A stretch of 64,000 nt of DNA from an uncultured Hyphomicrobiales bacterium (GTDB lineage Bacteria; Pseudomonadota; Alphaproteobacteria; Rhizobiales; Ancalomicrobiaceae). Positions 7,888-17,659 of the stretch are shown here, in pieces (position 1 is the stretch's first letter; every line of letters begins with the position of its first letter). The notes under the pieces are model-generated. The model was not told where the DNA came from and ran no database searches. It saw only the letters and a program-made list of their open reading frames with translations. Both the position numbers and the translations under genes were made by a program. Where the stretch lies: NCBI GenBank assembly GCA_903930435.1, contig CAIYYN010000061.1, positions 62,001-126,000 of the forward strand, in the 5' to 3' direction.

Positions 7888-9105
7888 TCACCGATGGGCG
7901 GCGAGCGGGATCACGTTGTGCATCGTCTTTTCCGCTGTCTCGAAGAAGCGGCGGATGTTGCGGGCAGCCTGCCGGATACGCTGCTCATTTTCCACAAGCG
8001 CTATGCGGACGAATTCGTCGCCGTGCTCTCCGAAGCCAAGGCCGGGCGCGACTGCGATGTCAGCCTTCTCGATCAGGAGTTTGGAGAACTCGACGCTGCC
8101 GAGCGCTTTGAACTCCTCCGGGATCGGGACCCAGGCGAACATGGAAGCCTTAGGAGCCGGAATCTCCCAGCCAGCCTTGGCAAAGCTGTCGACCATGACG
8201 TCACGACGCTTCTTGTAGGTTTCGCGGATCTCGGCAATGGCCGCATCACCGGAATTGAGTGCAGCGGCTGCGGCGACCTGAATTGGCGTGTAGGCCCCAT
8301 AGTCGAGATAGCTTTTCACACGCGCCAACGCACCGATCAGACGCTCGTTGCCGACCGCGAAGCCGATGCGCCAGCCTGGCATCGAAAACGATTTCGACAT
8401 GGACGTGAATTCAACCGCGACGTCAAACGCGCCCGGCACCTGAAGGATCGAGGGTGGCGGATTATCGTCGAAGTAGATCTCGGAATAGGCGAGGTCGGAT
8501 AGCAGGAAAATGTCGTGCTTTTTCGCGAACGCCACGCAATCCCGATAGAAATCGAGATCAGCGGTCACGGCTGTCGGATTGGATGGGTAGCAAAGCACCA
8601 CCGCCAGCGGCTTCGGGATCGAATGCATGACCGCGCGTTCAAGCGCGTGGAAAAACTCCGGACCCGGCTCGCAGGGCACCGAGCGGATCACACCACCGAC
8701 CATGAGGAAGCCGAAGGCGTGGATCGGATAGCTCGGGTTCGGTGTCAGGATCACGTCGCCCGGCGCCGTGATCGCCTGCGCCATGTTGACGAAGCCTTCC
8801 TTGGAGCCAAGCGTTGCGACGATCTGGGTATCGGCGTTCAGCTTCACCTGAAACCGGCGATCATAATAGGCGGCCTGGGCGCGTCGCAGACCCGCGATGC
8901 CCTTGGACGCCGAATAGCGGTTGGTGCGCGGCTTGCCGATGGTTTCAATCAGTTTTTCTTCGATGAAGCGGGGCGTTGGCAGATCGGGATTGCCCATGCC
9001 GAGATCGATGATATCGGCACCACCGGCGCGGGCTCGAGCCTTCAGACGGTTGACCTCTTCAAACACATACGGCGGCAGGCGCCGGATCTTGTGGAATTCA
9101 TCCAT
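7888..9105 (-). CDS. alaC: AlaC-type aminotransferase (alanine / LL-diaminopimelate aminotransferase family)
   Basis: A 405-residue class I PLP aminotransferase that closely follows E. coli AlaC through its length: IRRLPPYVFEEVNRLK at the start, IIDLGMGNPD, RYSASKGIAGLRRA, the PLP-Lys motif TSMSKSFSMPGWRIGF, and PKASMFAWVPIPEEF. AlaC makes alanine from pyruvate and glutamate; in databases this group is often called LL-diaminopimelate aminotransferase, and either substrate is possible. It is first in the alaC-hom-glpX group, 117 bases before hom, which hints at an amino-acid biosynthesis role. It is divergent from the ClpP-like gene with a 283-base shared upstream region. Confidence 0.9.
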   Translation of the reverse strand: MDEFHKIRRLPPYVFEEVNRLKARARAGGADIIDLGMGNPDLPTPRFIEEKLIETIGKPRTNRYSASKGIAGLRRAQAAYYDRRFQVKLNADTQIVATLGSKEGFVNMAQAITAPGDVILTPNPSYPIHAFGFLMVGGVIRSVPCEPGPEFFHALERAVMHSIPKPLAVVLCYPSNPTAVTADLDFYRDCVAFAKKHDIFLLSDLAYSEIYFDDNPPPSILQVPGAFDVAVEFTSMSKSFSMPGWRIGFAVGNERLIGALARVKSYLDYGAYTPIQVAAAAALNSGDAAIAEIRETYKKRRDVMVDSFAKAGWEIPAPKASMFAWVPIPEEFKALGSVEFSKLLIEKADIAVAPGLGFGEHGDEFVRIALVENEQRIRQAARNIRRFFETAEKTMHNVIPLAAHR

Positions 9106-9388
9106 GGGTCACTTCCTTGTCTGTTCGTCCCGCAACAGCTTTCCAAACGCTGTGGCATCTTTGATGCTTGAGTGCCAGACCGCGTCTCGCGCACCGGCTT
9201 TCTCGATTGTCCCCAATGATGGCGGATTCGCGACATTTCCATCGGGGGAAACCTCCTTAACAGAAGTCCGGGGGTCGCGCTACGCGGGAATTATCAACAA
9301 AAGCGGCGAATTCGGCGGCAAACCTCATAATCGCCTGTTCAAACACTTTTTACGTGTTATATTTCAAAAAAATACCAAAGAGGGATAA

Positions 9389-10318
9389 ATGCAATTTTTA
9401 AGATTAAATTCTGCATTTAAGGTGGCATTTTGCGATTCAGTGTTACAGGTCGCTAATGCCAGCCCTTGTCGACGCTGGTATGTCGGCATCATGGCCGCGC
9501 TGCTGTTCAATCTGTCTGTCGGTCTCCCTGTTTCTGCCATGGCCAGGCAAACCGGCCCCAAGGCGATGCAGTTTGCACTGGTCAAAAGCGTGCTGAGCAG
9601 GTGCGACACGGTCTGTGACGAATGGATCTCGGCAGAGGGCACAATCACTCGCAGTTCGATTGGCCGATTTCGCAAGGTGCTGAAAGAAATTGGCGACAAA
9701 CGGGTGCCCGTGTTCATCCATTCTCCGGGCGGCGATGTGGATGCGGCAATCGCTATCGGGCGACTTATTCGTGCCCATCATCTCGATGTTTCGGTTTCGC
9801 GAACCGAATTCAGGGGCTGCCTGCCGGGGCAACGGACGTGCATGGCCCGTCCCGAATTTGCCAAGAATGGCTTCACTGGCCTTCCCAATGCCCTTTCCTC
9901 GGCCTGCGCATCAGCTTGCGCCGTGCTGATTGCGGCGGGTGAACATCGATTTGTGTCGCTCTATAGCCGTGTCGGGGTCCATCAGGTCAAGACAATGATC
10001 CGGACCGTTCTGCCGCCAGACGAAGCGGAAGAGGGATCTCAGCCCGCAGACCAGCCAGTGCGCACGAGGCGCAAATGGTCGGCGCCAAAGGAAGTCAGCA
10101 ATCCGGCCATGGAGCAAGCAGCCTACGTCAGAATTGAACAATTTTATCGTGAAATGGGGATCGATCCGTCGATCATGGCGCTATTGCAATCGGCCAAACC
10201 GTCCGAGATTCACTGGATGACCCAGGCCGAATTGACTGCAACCCATTTGCAAACGGATAAGGGGCCGGGCCAGCCGGCGCGCGTGCCGCAATCGCAACCT
10301 GTGAAGTCCGACGATTGA
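9389..10318 (+). CDS. ClpP-fold envelope protein (COG3904-like putative serine protease)
   Basis: A 309-residue protein with a hydrophobic N-terminal segment at about 31-50 (signal anchor or late signal peptide) and a ClpP/crotonase-type domain. H111-S-P-G-G-D resembles the ClpP oxyanion strand. S171-A-C-A-S-A-C aligns with the ClpP nucleophile region, putting Ser175 at the catalytic position, and VGVHQV puts His198 at the catalytic His; I cannot place the Asp. Cys pairs (72/76, 144/151, 173/177) suggest disulfides in the periplasm. The C-terminal 100 residues are charged and Pro-rich. Similar proteins are annotated as predicted periplasmic COG3904 members of unknown function. It converges with a lipoprotein gene 14 bases downstream. 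Confidence 0.75.
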   Translation: MQFLRLNSAFKVAFCDSVLQVANASPCRRWYVGIMAALLFNLSVGLPVSAMARQTGPKAMQFALVKSVLSRCDTVCDEWISAEGTITRSSIGRFRKVLKEIGDKRVPVFIHSPGGDVDAAIAIGRLIRAHHLDVSVSRTEFRGCLPGQRTCMARPEFAKNGFTGLPNALSSACASACAVLIAAGEHRFVSLYSRVGVHQVKTMIRTVLPPDEAEEGSQPADQPVRTRRKWSAPKEVSNPAMEQAAYVRIEQFYREMGIDPSIMALLQSAKPSEIHWMTQAELTATHLQTDKGPGQPARVPQSQPVKSDD

Positions 10319-10332
10319 ACAGGCGGTTCAGC

Positions 10333-10716
10333 TTATTGTAATTTCGCCGCTGCGGCTGAAAGTTCGCGCCGGATGCGCTCCTGGTCTTCGTCCGAGTAAA
10401 GATGATCATATTCAAGAGGCGGCGTTGCGATTACGGCGTCGGCTTCCTGCTGAGCGGGTTGGTTCGGCACGGGCGGCAGTAACGGTGTCTTCGACACAGT
10501 AGACGGTGGAGGCTTGGCGGTATCCAAATCTTCAGTCTGAGCCGAATTCATTGTACGGGACATTGCGTCGCTACCACCGGAGCAGCCTTGCAAACCGAGC
10601 ACGGCGCAAAACCCCAAAACTGCAACGAAAGCAAGCGACTTGACCGGATGCGATGGGACTGCATCCGGCGCAGGTGTGGTCAAACGATCATGAGAAACGA
10701 TGACGTTCAAATACAT
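10333..10716 (-). CDS. Small predicted lipoprotein, unknown function
   Basis: A protein of about 127 residues with no family I recognise. A hydrophobic stretch FVAVLGFCAVLGLQGC ends in a plausible lipobox (GLQGC), followed by an SGGSD linker, a Pro-rich middle, and a C-terminal charged helix (YSDEDQERIRRELSAAAAKL) that may be a coiled coil. The start is uncertain: ATG 10716 leaves about 25 residues before the signal core, so a later start is possible. It converges with the ClpP-like gene, 14 bases apart. Confidence 0.6.
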   Translation of the reverse strand: MYLNVIVSHDRLTTPAPDAVPSHPVKSLAFVAVLGFCAVLGLQGCSGGSDAMSRTMNSAQTEDLDTAKPPPSTVSKTPLLPPVPNQPAQQEADAVIATPPLEYDHLYSDEDQERIRRELSAAAAKLQ

Positions 10717-11106
10717 CACAAGCCTGATCGCAATCCCGAATAAGACGCCACGTCCGGCACCGACTGACCGGCCCCGGCACACTCTCAGCGATGATACACG
10801 TTATCTTGCGACATTTCATCCCCTTTGGTGTGAACCGCCGGAACTGCGGCTGTCGAGGCCATCAATCGGATCAACACGGGATGGATCATTGGAGTGAAAG
10901 GTGACTTTGACCAAAGGTGACCTCTTCAGTGTCGCCTTCCCGTCACAGGATTGTAGCGATATAACGAGCCGAGTGACGATTTGTCGCACACGGATCATTT
11001 TGTCGCTCATACCAAGCGACAGGTTGCAGCTAAACAGAGTTCTATGCAAAGCATGGAAACTCACGACCAAGAATGAAATGGCGATTGTCCGGGAGGCAAG
11101 TTCAAG
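10717..11106. other. Upstream region of phaC with a small palindrome
   Basis: No gene is seen. A perfect inverted repeat TGTCGCT / 7-base loop / AGCGACA lies at 11001-11021, about 90 bases before the phaC start, and could be an operator or a leader hairpin. I cannot tie it to a named regulator. Confidence 0.35.
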
Positions 11107-13362
11107 ATGGTGAAAGCGGCCAGGACAAAGACAGTTCGTATTGAACCAATTCCCACCAGCCATGAGACTGCTGACGGCCCTGTCGCATCGGTCGAGAAAA
11201 AGCGTGCCAAGCAGCCAACGGCATCACCCGCCAAGCCGATGGGCGATGTCCCCCCTGCGCCGTCAGCGGCAGCAGAGGTCAAGTCAAAGCCGGTCAAAAA
11301 GCCAAAGGACAGTCTTGCCAAGTCTGACAAGGTTAGCGTCGCTGCGGCTTCTAGCCCAAAGACTCCATCTGCCAAGCGCGTTGCGAAGCCGGTGGTGAAG
11401 CAGACACAGATGGACGAAAAGCCGTCCAAGGAAGCCGTTGCCAAGGTTGAAGCGCCAGGCCCAGTGATCAACGAGGCACCCGCTCAGGCGACGGCGACGC
11501 AGCCCAAGCCCGTAGCGAAGCCGTCGGCTACTGAAAAGAAGACGGAAACGCCATCTGAACAGATCGGATCTTTGGACGGCTCACTGATGGGGTATCTTGT
11601 GCGCGACCCCGAGGCGTTCGCGCTCAACGTTGCGCGGATCATCGAGGGGGCCGGCAAGGCAACAGCCGCCTACCTCAAGCCACGCGAGACCGGCGAGCGG
11701 AAGGCCAAATCAGAAGAAATGGTGACTGTTTTCAAGACACTCGCCAATGTCGGTGAATATTGGCTGGCGGAGCCATCCCGAGCCATCGACGCACAAACCC
11801 GACTTTGGACTGGCTATATGGACGTGTGGAACCGGACCTTGCAGCGCATGGCCGGCGAGCAGGTGGAACCCGCGATTGAACCGGACCCCAGGGACAAGCG
11901 CTTCAAGGACCCCGAGTGGAACCGCAACCAGTTCTTCGATTTCATCAAGCAGATGTATTTGACGACATCCCGCTGGGCCGACCAGATGGTTGAGGGCGCT
12001 GAGGGGCTTGATGCGCACACCAAGCTGAAGGCGGAGTTTTACGTCAAGCAGATTGCCGATGCGATAGCACCAACCAATTTCGTGCTGACCAATCCCGAAC
12101 TATTGCGCGAGACGTTGGAAGAAAATGGCGAAAATCTTGTGCGCGGCTTCGAAATGCTGGCAGAGGACATCGCGGCAGGAAATGGCGATCTGAAGATCCG
12201 CCAGACCAGTCCGGGTAATTTCAAGATCGGTGTGAACCTCGCGACGACGCCAGGCAAAGTCATCTTTGAGAATGACGTCTGCCAGATCATTCAATACGAA
12301 CCGTCGACGCCCGAGGTTTACAAGCGGCCGCTGCTGATCGTACCGCCCTGGATCAACAAGTTCTATATTCTCGATCTGAATGCGGACAAGAGCTTCATCA
12401 AATGGGCGGTTGCTCAGGGGCGCACCGTGTTCGTGATTTCCTGGGTGAACCCGGATGCGCATCAGGCAAACAAGTCTTTCGAAGAATATATGAAAGAAGG
12501 CATTCTTACGGGTGTCGATGTCATCGAAAAGGCGACCGGCGAGCGTGAGGTTGACACGATCGGTTATTGCGTTGGCGGGACCTTGCTCGCAGTGACGCTT
12601 GCCTGGTGTGCTGCGACCGGTGATGATCGGATCAAGAGCGCGACCTTCTTCACGACGCAGGTCGATTTCACCAACGCCGGTGGCCTGATGGCCTTCGTTG
12701 ATGAAGATCAGGTTCGTGTCATTGAGGAAATGATGCAGGAACGTGGCTATCTCGACGGTCAGAAGATGGCTTCGTCGTTCAACATGCTGCGTCCGAATGA
12801 TCTGATCTGGCCCTATTTCATCAACAATTACATGAAGGGCAAGGAGCCGTTCCCGTTTGATCTCCTTTATTGGAACTCTGACGCGACCCGGATGCCTGCC
12901 GCCAATCACTCCTTCTATCTGCGCAATTGCTATCTCAATAACACTCTGGCCAAGGGTGAGATGGTCGTCGGCGGGGTCAAGCTTGATCTCTCGAAAGTCA
13001 AAATCCCGATCTACAATCTGGCTGCTCGCGAAGATCATATTGCACCCGCAAAGTCTGTTTTTATTGGCAGCGGGATGTTCGGCGGGCCGGTCGATTATGT
13101 GATGTCCGGGTCCGGGCATATAGCAGGAGTGATCAATCCGGCCTCAAAGCCGAAGTATCAGTACTGGACCGGCGGTGCTCCCGTCGGAGAGTTCGAAGAT
13201 TGGGTCCAACAGGCGGAAGAGCATCCTGGCTCGTGGTGGCCGCATTGGGCGGAATGGATTGCGGAAAAGGCTCCGGAAAAGGTTCCGGCGCGTACACCAG
13301 GCGGTGGCCGCCTGAATGCGATCGAAGATGCCCCCGGTAGCTACGTCCGCGTGAAGGCATAA
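11107..13362 (+). CDS. phaC: Class I poly(3-hydroxyalkanoate) synthase with basic N-terminal extension
   Basis: Polymerises 3-hydroxyacyl-CoA to storage polyester on granules. The 751-residue protein is about 150 longer than a typical class I PhaC. Residues 1-152 are a low-complexity Lys/Ala/Pro/Ser tail. The synthase domain follows, with the conserved region before the catalytic core ([20 protein letters not shown]), the lipase-like box G486-Y-C488-V-G with nucleophile Cys488, Asp643 in AAREDHIAP and His671 in [13 protein letters not shown] lies 10 bases upstream of ATG 11107. It is followed by recJ on the same strand after 38 bases. No phaA, phaB or phasin gene is in the window. Confidence 0.95.
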   Translation: MVKAARTKTVRIEPIPTSHETADGPVASVEKKRAKQPTASPAKPMGDVPPAPSAAAEVKSKPVKKPKDSLAKSDKVSVAAASSPKTPSAKRVAKPVVKQTQMDEKPSKEAVAKVEAPGPVINEAPAQATATQPKPVAKPSATEKKTETPSEQIGSLDGSLMGYLVRDPEAFALNVARIIEGAGKATAAYLKPRETGERKAKSEEMVTVFKTLANVGEYWLAEPSRAIDAQTRLWTGYMDVWNRTLQRMAGEQVEPAIEPDPRDKRFKDPEWNRNQFFDFIKQMYLTTSRWADQMVEGAEGLDAHTKLKAEFYVKQIADAIAPTNFVLTNPELLRETLEENGENLVRGFEMLAEDIAAGNGDLKIRQTSPGNFKIGVNLATTPGKVIFENDVCQIIQYEPSTPEVYKRPLLIVPPWINKFYILDLNADKSFIKWAVAQGRTVFVISWVNPDAHQANKSFEEYMKEGILTGVDVIEKATGEREVDTIGYCVGGTLLAVTLAWCAATGDDRIKSATFFTTQVDFTNAGGLMAFVDEDQVRVIEEMMQERGYLDGQKMASSFNMLRPNDLIWPYFINNYMKGKEPFPFDLLYWNSDATRMPAANHSFYLRNCYLNNTLAKGEMVVGGVKLDLSKVKIPIYNLAAREDHIAPAKSVFIGSGMFGGPVDYVMSGSGHIAGVINPASKPKYQYWTGGAPVGEFEDWVQQAEEHPGSWWPHWAEWIAEKAPEKVPARTPGGGRLNAIEDAPGSYVRVKA

Positions 13363-13400
13363 AGGCTGCAAAGTGGCATCGCATGGGCTAAATTGGCCGC

Positions 13401-15227
13401 ATGCGATTCCCTGGATTTTCTGATGATGGTCCGAACCGGTCCGTGCTCGGGGTTACCCGGTCGGTCAACGGTCGGACATGGCGAGAGCGGCTTGATCCAG
13501 TCACGTCTGCAAAGGCGCTTGCGATCGAGCAAAGGCACGGCCTCGACGGCAACCTTGCCAGGCTGATTGCAGGTCGTGGCGTCGAGATCGACGACGCACT
13601 CCGTTATCTTGATCCCACTGTCCGCGATCTGATGCCTGATCCGGACACTTTGACCGACATGAAGGTCGCTGTCGGACGTCTGGCCGAGGGTGTCACGAGC
13701 GGTGAAGCCATCAGTCTTTTCGGTGACTATGATGTTGATGGCGCGACATCGTCCGCTCTGATGCAACGCTACTTGCGGCTCTGCGGCATTGACGCGCCGA
13801 TCTACATCCCTGACCGCCAGACCGAGGGCTATGGTCCCAATCCCAATGCCATCGGGGAACTGGCAGCACGAGGGACGCGGCTGCTGGTCACGCTCGATTG
13901 CGGATCGACGAGCTTCGACGCCCTGCAAACCGCAGCCGATCTCGGCCTTGAGACAATTGTCATCGATCATCACCAATGCGGGGCAGTGTTGCCGGTCGCC
14001 CTGGCCGTCGTCAATCCCAATCGTCAGGATGATTTATCGGGGCTTGGCAGTCTGGCTGCCGTGGGCGTTACGTTCATGGTCATCGTAGCTCTCAACCGGG
14101 AACTGAAGCGTCGTGGCTGGTTCAATGGCCGCGTCGAGCCGGATCTGATGGGTATGCTAGATCTGGTCGCACTTGGAACCGTGGCTGATGTCGTGCCGCT
14201 GGTTGGCCTCAATCGCGCATTTGTCGTCAAGGGACTGCTCGTGATTCGGCGCAGGACCAATCCGGGAATTGCCGCGCTCTGTACCATTGCCCGATTGTCG
14301 GGGCCAGCAACACCCTACCATCTCGGGTTCATGATCGGACCCAGGATCAATGCAGGCGGACGGATCGGCGATGCTGCGCTCGGCGCGAGGCTTCTGTCGA
14401 CGGATGACCCACTTGAAGCCGAGCGGATCGCGACGGAGCTCGATAGTCTCAACAAGCAGAGACAGATCGTGGAAGCGCAAATGCTGGAAGAGGCTGATGC
14501 GCAGGTTGCTGTCGCCGCAGGACCCTTGCGCGATCCCGGGCCATTGATCTTTGCGTCCTCACCTGACTGGCATCCGGGCATCGTTGGCCTGATTGCTGCG
14601 CGCCTGAAGGAGCGCTGGAAGCGACCGGCGTTTGCAATTTCATTTGATCGCGGCGAGATGGGGACCGGGTCCGGACGGTCGATCGCTGGCGTTGACCTTG
14701 GTCAGGCCGTGGGAGCCGCCTTGGAAGCCGGTCTTGTCACAAAAGGCGGTGGCCACGCCATGGCTGCCGGATTGACCGTCGCGGCAGGTCAGCTTGACGC
14801 CTTGCGGGCTTTTCTCAGCGAGCGGTTGTCGCAATCCGTTGCATCGGCCTCGGCGGAAGCGGTGCTCGCCGTTGACGGCTTGCTGACCGCAGGCGGCGCG
14901 ACCGCTGATTTTGTGGACCGAGTTGAGAGGGCAGGTCCCTTCGGCTCAGGAAACCCCGATCCCGTCTTTGTTTTCCCGGCACATCGCATCCAGTTTGCTG
15001 ATGAGGTCGGGCAGGGGCACGTGCGGCTGACAATCGCGTCCGCGGATGGTTCCAGCATGAAGGCAATCGCGTTCCGGGCAGCCAATGAACCGCTCGGCAA
15101 ACTTATCTTCGCAGCACGCGGACGAAACCTGCATCTGGCTGGCAGCCTGTCACTCGATCATTGGCAGGGCGAACCCAGGGTACAACTTCGCCTTGTCGAT
15201 GCGGCGGAACCCGGGAAAGCAATATGA
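13401..15227 (+). CDS. recJ: Single-stranded-DNA-specific exonuclease RecJ
   Basis: A 5'-3' exonuclease on single-stranded DNA that works in RecF-pathway recombination and mismatch repair. The 608-residue protein has the DHH-superfamily motifs in order: LFGDYDVDG (D109-G114), the LVTLDCG segment, D189-H-H191, and the DHHA1 motif near GTGSGRSI and KGGGHAMAAG. A C-terminal OB-like domain ends the protein. It follows phaC by 38 bases and is probably co-transcribed or read through. recJ near the hom/glpX/phaC group is common in Hyphomicrobiales. Confidence 0.96.
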   Translation: MRFPGFSDDGPNRSVLGVTRSVNGRTWRERLDPVTSAKALAIEQRHGLDGNLARLIAGRGVEIDDALRYLDPTVRDLMPDPDTLTDMKVAVGRLAEGVTSGEAISLFGDYDVDGATSSALMQRYLRLCGIDAPIYIPDRQTEGYGPNPNAIGELAARGTRLLVTLDCGSTSFDALQTAADLGLETIVIDHHQCGAVLPVALAVVNPNRQDDLSGLGSLAAVGVTFMVIVALNRELKRRGWFNGRVEPDLMGMLDLVALGTVADVVPLVGLNRAFVVKGLLVIRRRTNPGIAALCTIARLSGPATPYHLGFMIGPRINAGGRIGDAALGARLLSTDDPLEAERIATELDSLNKQRQIVEAQMLEEADAQVAVAAGPLRDPGPLIFASSPDWHPGIVGLIAARLKERWKRPAFAISFDRGEMGTGSGRSIAGVDLGQAVGAALEAGLVTKGGGHAMAAGLTVAAGQLDALRAFLSERLSQSVASASAEAVLAVDGLLTAGGATADFVDRVERAGPFGSGNPDPVFVFPAHRIQFADEVGQGHVRLTIASADGSSMKAIAFRAANEPLGKLIFAARGRNLHLAGSLSLDHWQGEPRVQLRLVDAAEPGKAI

Positions 15228-15446
15228 TCCGGCGTACTGATATCGGTTGTCAAAACGGACAAAGTCCGGAGGACACATGTCCGATATGATGCAATGCAGC
15301 AACGCCCGTCAGGCGACTGTCGAAAGCTGTCAGTAAGGGCTTGCGTCACTGCAATTGATGAGACTATTCACCGTTTCATTCATCGATTGCTAACGAAATC
15401 CGGCGAACACTATCGCCCTCGATATTTCGATCAAGTGGGGACAAAA

Positions 15447-15638
15447 ATGGCGTTTCGGGGTGACTCATCACCAGTGCTCGTAACCGACGGGAATGTTCCG
15501 GCAAGCGAGTTGGCAACGACCGTAACGAATTCCACCTCGATCCCGCGCGAAGACATGCTGCGCGTCCGTATTGCAATTGCCCTGGCGGCTATCGTTGCAC
15601 TGGTTGATTGCGTGCTTTATCTGCCGAGACTGTTTTGA
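15447..15638 (+). CDS. Candidate 63-residue single-span membrane protein
   Basis: ATG 15447 has GGGGA about 5 bases upstream. The 63-residue peptide has a polar N-terminal half and a hydrophobic C-terminal helix (VRIAIALAAIVALVDCVLYL), ending LPRLF. The frame is open further upstream, but the upstream residues look random. No family is recognised. Support is the ribosome-binding site plus a plausible transmembrane helix with codon use like neighbouring genes; it could still be a chance frame. Confidence 0.4.
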   Translation: MAFRGDSSPVLVTDGNVPASELATTVTNSTSIPREDMLRVRIAIALAAIVALVDCVLYLPRLF

Positions 15639-15967
15639 CGTTGAGGCCAGCTGCCTTGTATCGATCGGCGACAGGGAACGATCGATAGTGATCCGGCTAG
15701 CGGAACTCGCTCACGGTGCCCGGCTGTGTTCGCAGATGTCTGTTAATGTGCTTATTGGCGCTTCCGACTACTCATTTTCAAGTTCATGAGCGGTAAAACG
15801 ACGCTGACCAAAGGCTGGCAGAATTCCCCGGGTTTTTGACGTCAGCGCCCGCTCCGTTCTTAAATTGGTTTCGAAACTCTCAAAATACCCGAAAGATCAA
15901 AGAACGTGCGAGCGTCTATTTAGGCCCGGCTGTCTGATCTCGATGTCTATCGACCAAGTCGAAATGA

Positions 15968-16078
15968 TCAAAAAATTTGAATTGCCACGGCAGACAGGGC
16001 CAGCAGGCTGATAATCAGAGCAAGGTCAAACAGGCTCGGAGGATCAAAATTGGTCACAAGTCTTTTGATTTGCTGCAC
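15968..16078 (-). CDS. Candidate 36-residue membrane microprotein
   Basis: A GTG-started frame of 36 codons. The N-terminus is short and basic (MQQIKRL), followed by NFDPPSLFD and a clean hydrophobic helix (LALIISLLALSAVAIQIF) before TGA. A purine-rich GAGAG lies about 6 bases upstream of the GTG. The Leu/Ala codons (CTG, GCC) match host usage, unlike the surrounding AT-richer DNA. It is too short for homology by eye, and I infer only a possible small inner-membrane protein. Confidence 0.35.
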   Translation of the reverse strand: MQQIKRLVTNFDPPSLFDLALIISLLALSAVAIQIF

Positions 16079-16464
16079 GACAAACTCTCAACATTTTGAA
16101 GTTAGCGATAGGATATTATCGATGACGTCATCCAAGCCGCAAGTCACACTTCGTGTGGCCTTGCAGTGTCAGGCAACCATCGAGGGGTGTTCAAGCTATA
16201 TCCCATCAGTTGGGACGATTGAAGCAACAATCAACCCTCTCCTGATCCAGATTTACGCTAGAACAAACCCCTAAATGCGCCATTAACACAACAAATTTCC
16301 GCACTGAAAGCATCTGACGCACAACCTGACGTAGCTTGATTACGATTCGCTCTGCTTCCGAAGATTGATCCATTTATTGTAAGCGCGTGAATGCCGCCGA
16401 GCAGTTGATCGTTTAAACTCTTTTCATGACAACCAGATGGCACGGGCATGCCTGTGAGAAACAT

Positions 16465-16511
16465 AAAGCTGCGAACAGGCCACCTGTTCTTGGTGGTCTG
16501 TTCGCAGCTTT
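16465..16511 (-). terminator. Probable terminator of the lysR gene
   Basis: Long inverted repeat: AAAGCTGCGAACAGgCCACC (16465-16484), a 7-base loop, then GGTGGtCTGTTCGCAGCTTT (16492-16511). Read on the minus strand it lies 64 bases after the lysR stop and runs into TTTATGTTT. The T-tract is weak, but the 20-bp stem is unusually long. Confidence 0.6.
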
Positions 16512-16574
16512 GGGCTTGTGGACTCATGGCATGCGGAGTTTTGTTCGGGACTTGGTCCCGCTCCTTGCCCAGCT

Positions 16575-17447
16575 TCAAGCGACGTTCTTGTATTCCAGGG
16601 TAAGGATCTCTGCAAAGTGCATGGCAAGCGGACCGATATCAGGCGTTCCGGCTTCGGCACTAACGAAGATACCCGATTTGAGGCTCGGCAGTGCCGGTAA
16701 TCCGCTCTGGGGCCCGAGAATGATCGAAGGGTCATCAATCGCGCGTACGGGCAAGGCGGTTATTCCGAAGCCATTGTTCAAGGCTGCCCGGATGCCGGAA
16801 ATACAAGGGCTCGTGTAGATGATTTCGAAGGGGCGACCGGCTTCGGCCAGCGTCTCCTTCATAAGCGCACGATAAGGACAGTCATTTGAGAACGACAAAA
16901 TCCGAAGCGGCTCATCACGCCCGTCCAACGCATCCAGGCGACCAACCCACGCAATGGGTTCATCCCAATGTGCTGTCGCCTTCAGATCCAGCACCTGATC
17001 CGAAACAGCAAAGGCAAAATCAAAGGCGCCGTCCCGCAGACCTGAGAGCAGGTTCGGTGCGATATCGCAAATGACATCGAATGACAGGCCTGCAGTTCGC
17101 GCCCATTGCTGTGAAAGCAGTCGTTGTAGCGTGGTATCGGCGAATTCCATGGGCACGCCTATCCGAAACCGACCGCGTGTATCCTTGGATTCGATCTTTG
17201 CGACCAATTCGTCGTTAATTGCGAGCATGCGGCGGGCGTAGGCTTCGACGATACGGCCATATTCTGTTACGTTGGAGCCGCCGTTCTCCCGATCAAACAA
17301 GGCGCAGCCAAGCTGATCCTGCAATCGCTTGATTTGAAGGCTGATTGCAGGCTGGGATCTGCCAAGACGCTCGCCCGCCCGCGTAAAACCCTTCAGATCG
17401 ATCACAGTAATGAAGGCTCGCAAGAGTTCGGTCGGTATGTTCTGCAT
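16575..17447 (-). CDS. LysR-family transcriptional regulator
   Basis: A 290-residue regulator. The N-terminal winged helix-turn-helix spans about residues 1-60 (LLRAFITVIDLKGFTRAGERLGRSQPAISLQIKRLQ), followed by the linker helix and a periplasmic-binding-protein-like effector domain from about residue 95. The effector is unknown. LysR genes often sit next to their target, but here both sides are gene-poor: upstream is nearly 1 kb of AT-rich DNA and downstream a terminator and gap. Palindromic sequence at 17625-17659, about 180 bases upstream, could be its own operator. Confidence 0.93.
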   Translation of the reverse strand: MQNIPTELLRAFITVIDLKGFTRAGERLGRSQPAISLQIKRLQDQLGCALFDRENGGSNVTEYGRIVEAYARRMLAINDELVAKIESKDTRGRFRIGVPMEFADTTLQRLLSQQWARTAGLSFDVICDIAPNLLSGLRDGAFDFAFAVSDQVLDLKATAHWDEPIAWVGRLDALDGRDEPLRILSFSNDCPYRALMKETLAEAGRPFEIIYTSPCISGIRAALNNGFGITALPVRAIDDPSIILGPQSGLPALPSLKSGIFVSAEAGTPDIGPLAMHFAEILTLEYKNVA

Positions 17448-17624
17448 CTAGGAACTTCCTTTGATTGATCGCGTTTTGGAGTAGCCTCAGTCGCGGAACC
17501 GAAACGCTGCGCGCCCAGAGATGCCATCCCTGTTCGATCAACGCTGCTTGCGCATGACTTGCAACAACCTGACAACACACGGGAATTGCATGTGTGCATC
17601 CAACGCCCACAATTTGGCGCGTCC

Positions 17625-17659
17625 CATATGATCAGTCAACACGCGTTTTTGATCATATG
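17625..17659. promoter_or_regulatory. Palindromic site upstream of lysR
   Basis: A perfect 10-bp inverted repeat CATATGATCA / 15-base spacer / TGATCATATG. A further half-site pattern (ATCATAT, 9 bases, ATATGAT) overlaps its right arm. A dimeric regulator operator is a reasonable reading; the LysR product encoded 180 bases away is one candidate binder. Confidence 0.4.

Larger units (their letters stand above)
15228..16464. other. Gene-poor gap between recJ and lysR
   Basis: More than 1.2 kb without a recognisable conserved gene. It holds two candidate very short membrane-protein genes, listed separately, and two small palindromes at 15256-15282 (CGGAC-aaa-GTCCG, then GGAC-acat-GTCC). Otherwise I see nothing I can support. 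Confidence 0.4.

Noticed and set aside
12100-13119. Long minus-strand open frame opposite phaC
   Set aside because: Antisense shadow; phaC has complete catalytic motifs on the plus strand.
15256-15282. Two small palindromes after recJ as a terminator
   Set aside because: CGGAC-aaa-GTCCG and GGAC-acat-GTCC have very short stems and no T-tract.
16122-16274. 50-codon plus-strand frame with a possible AGGA upstream
   Set aside because: No recognisable domain or helix, and codon use is unlike the neighbours; too little to call.
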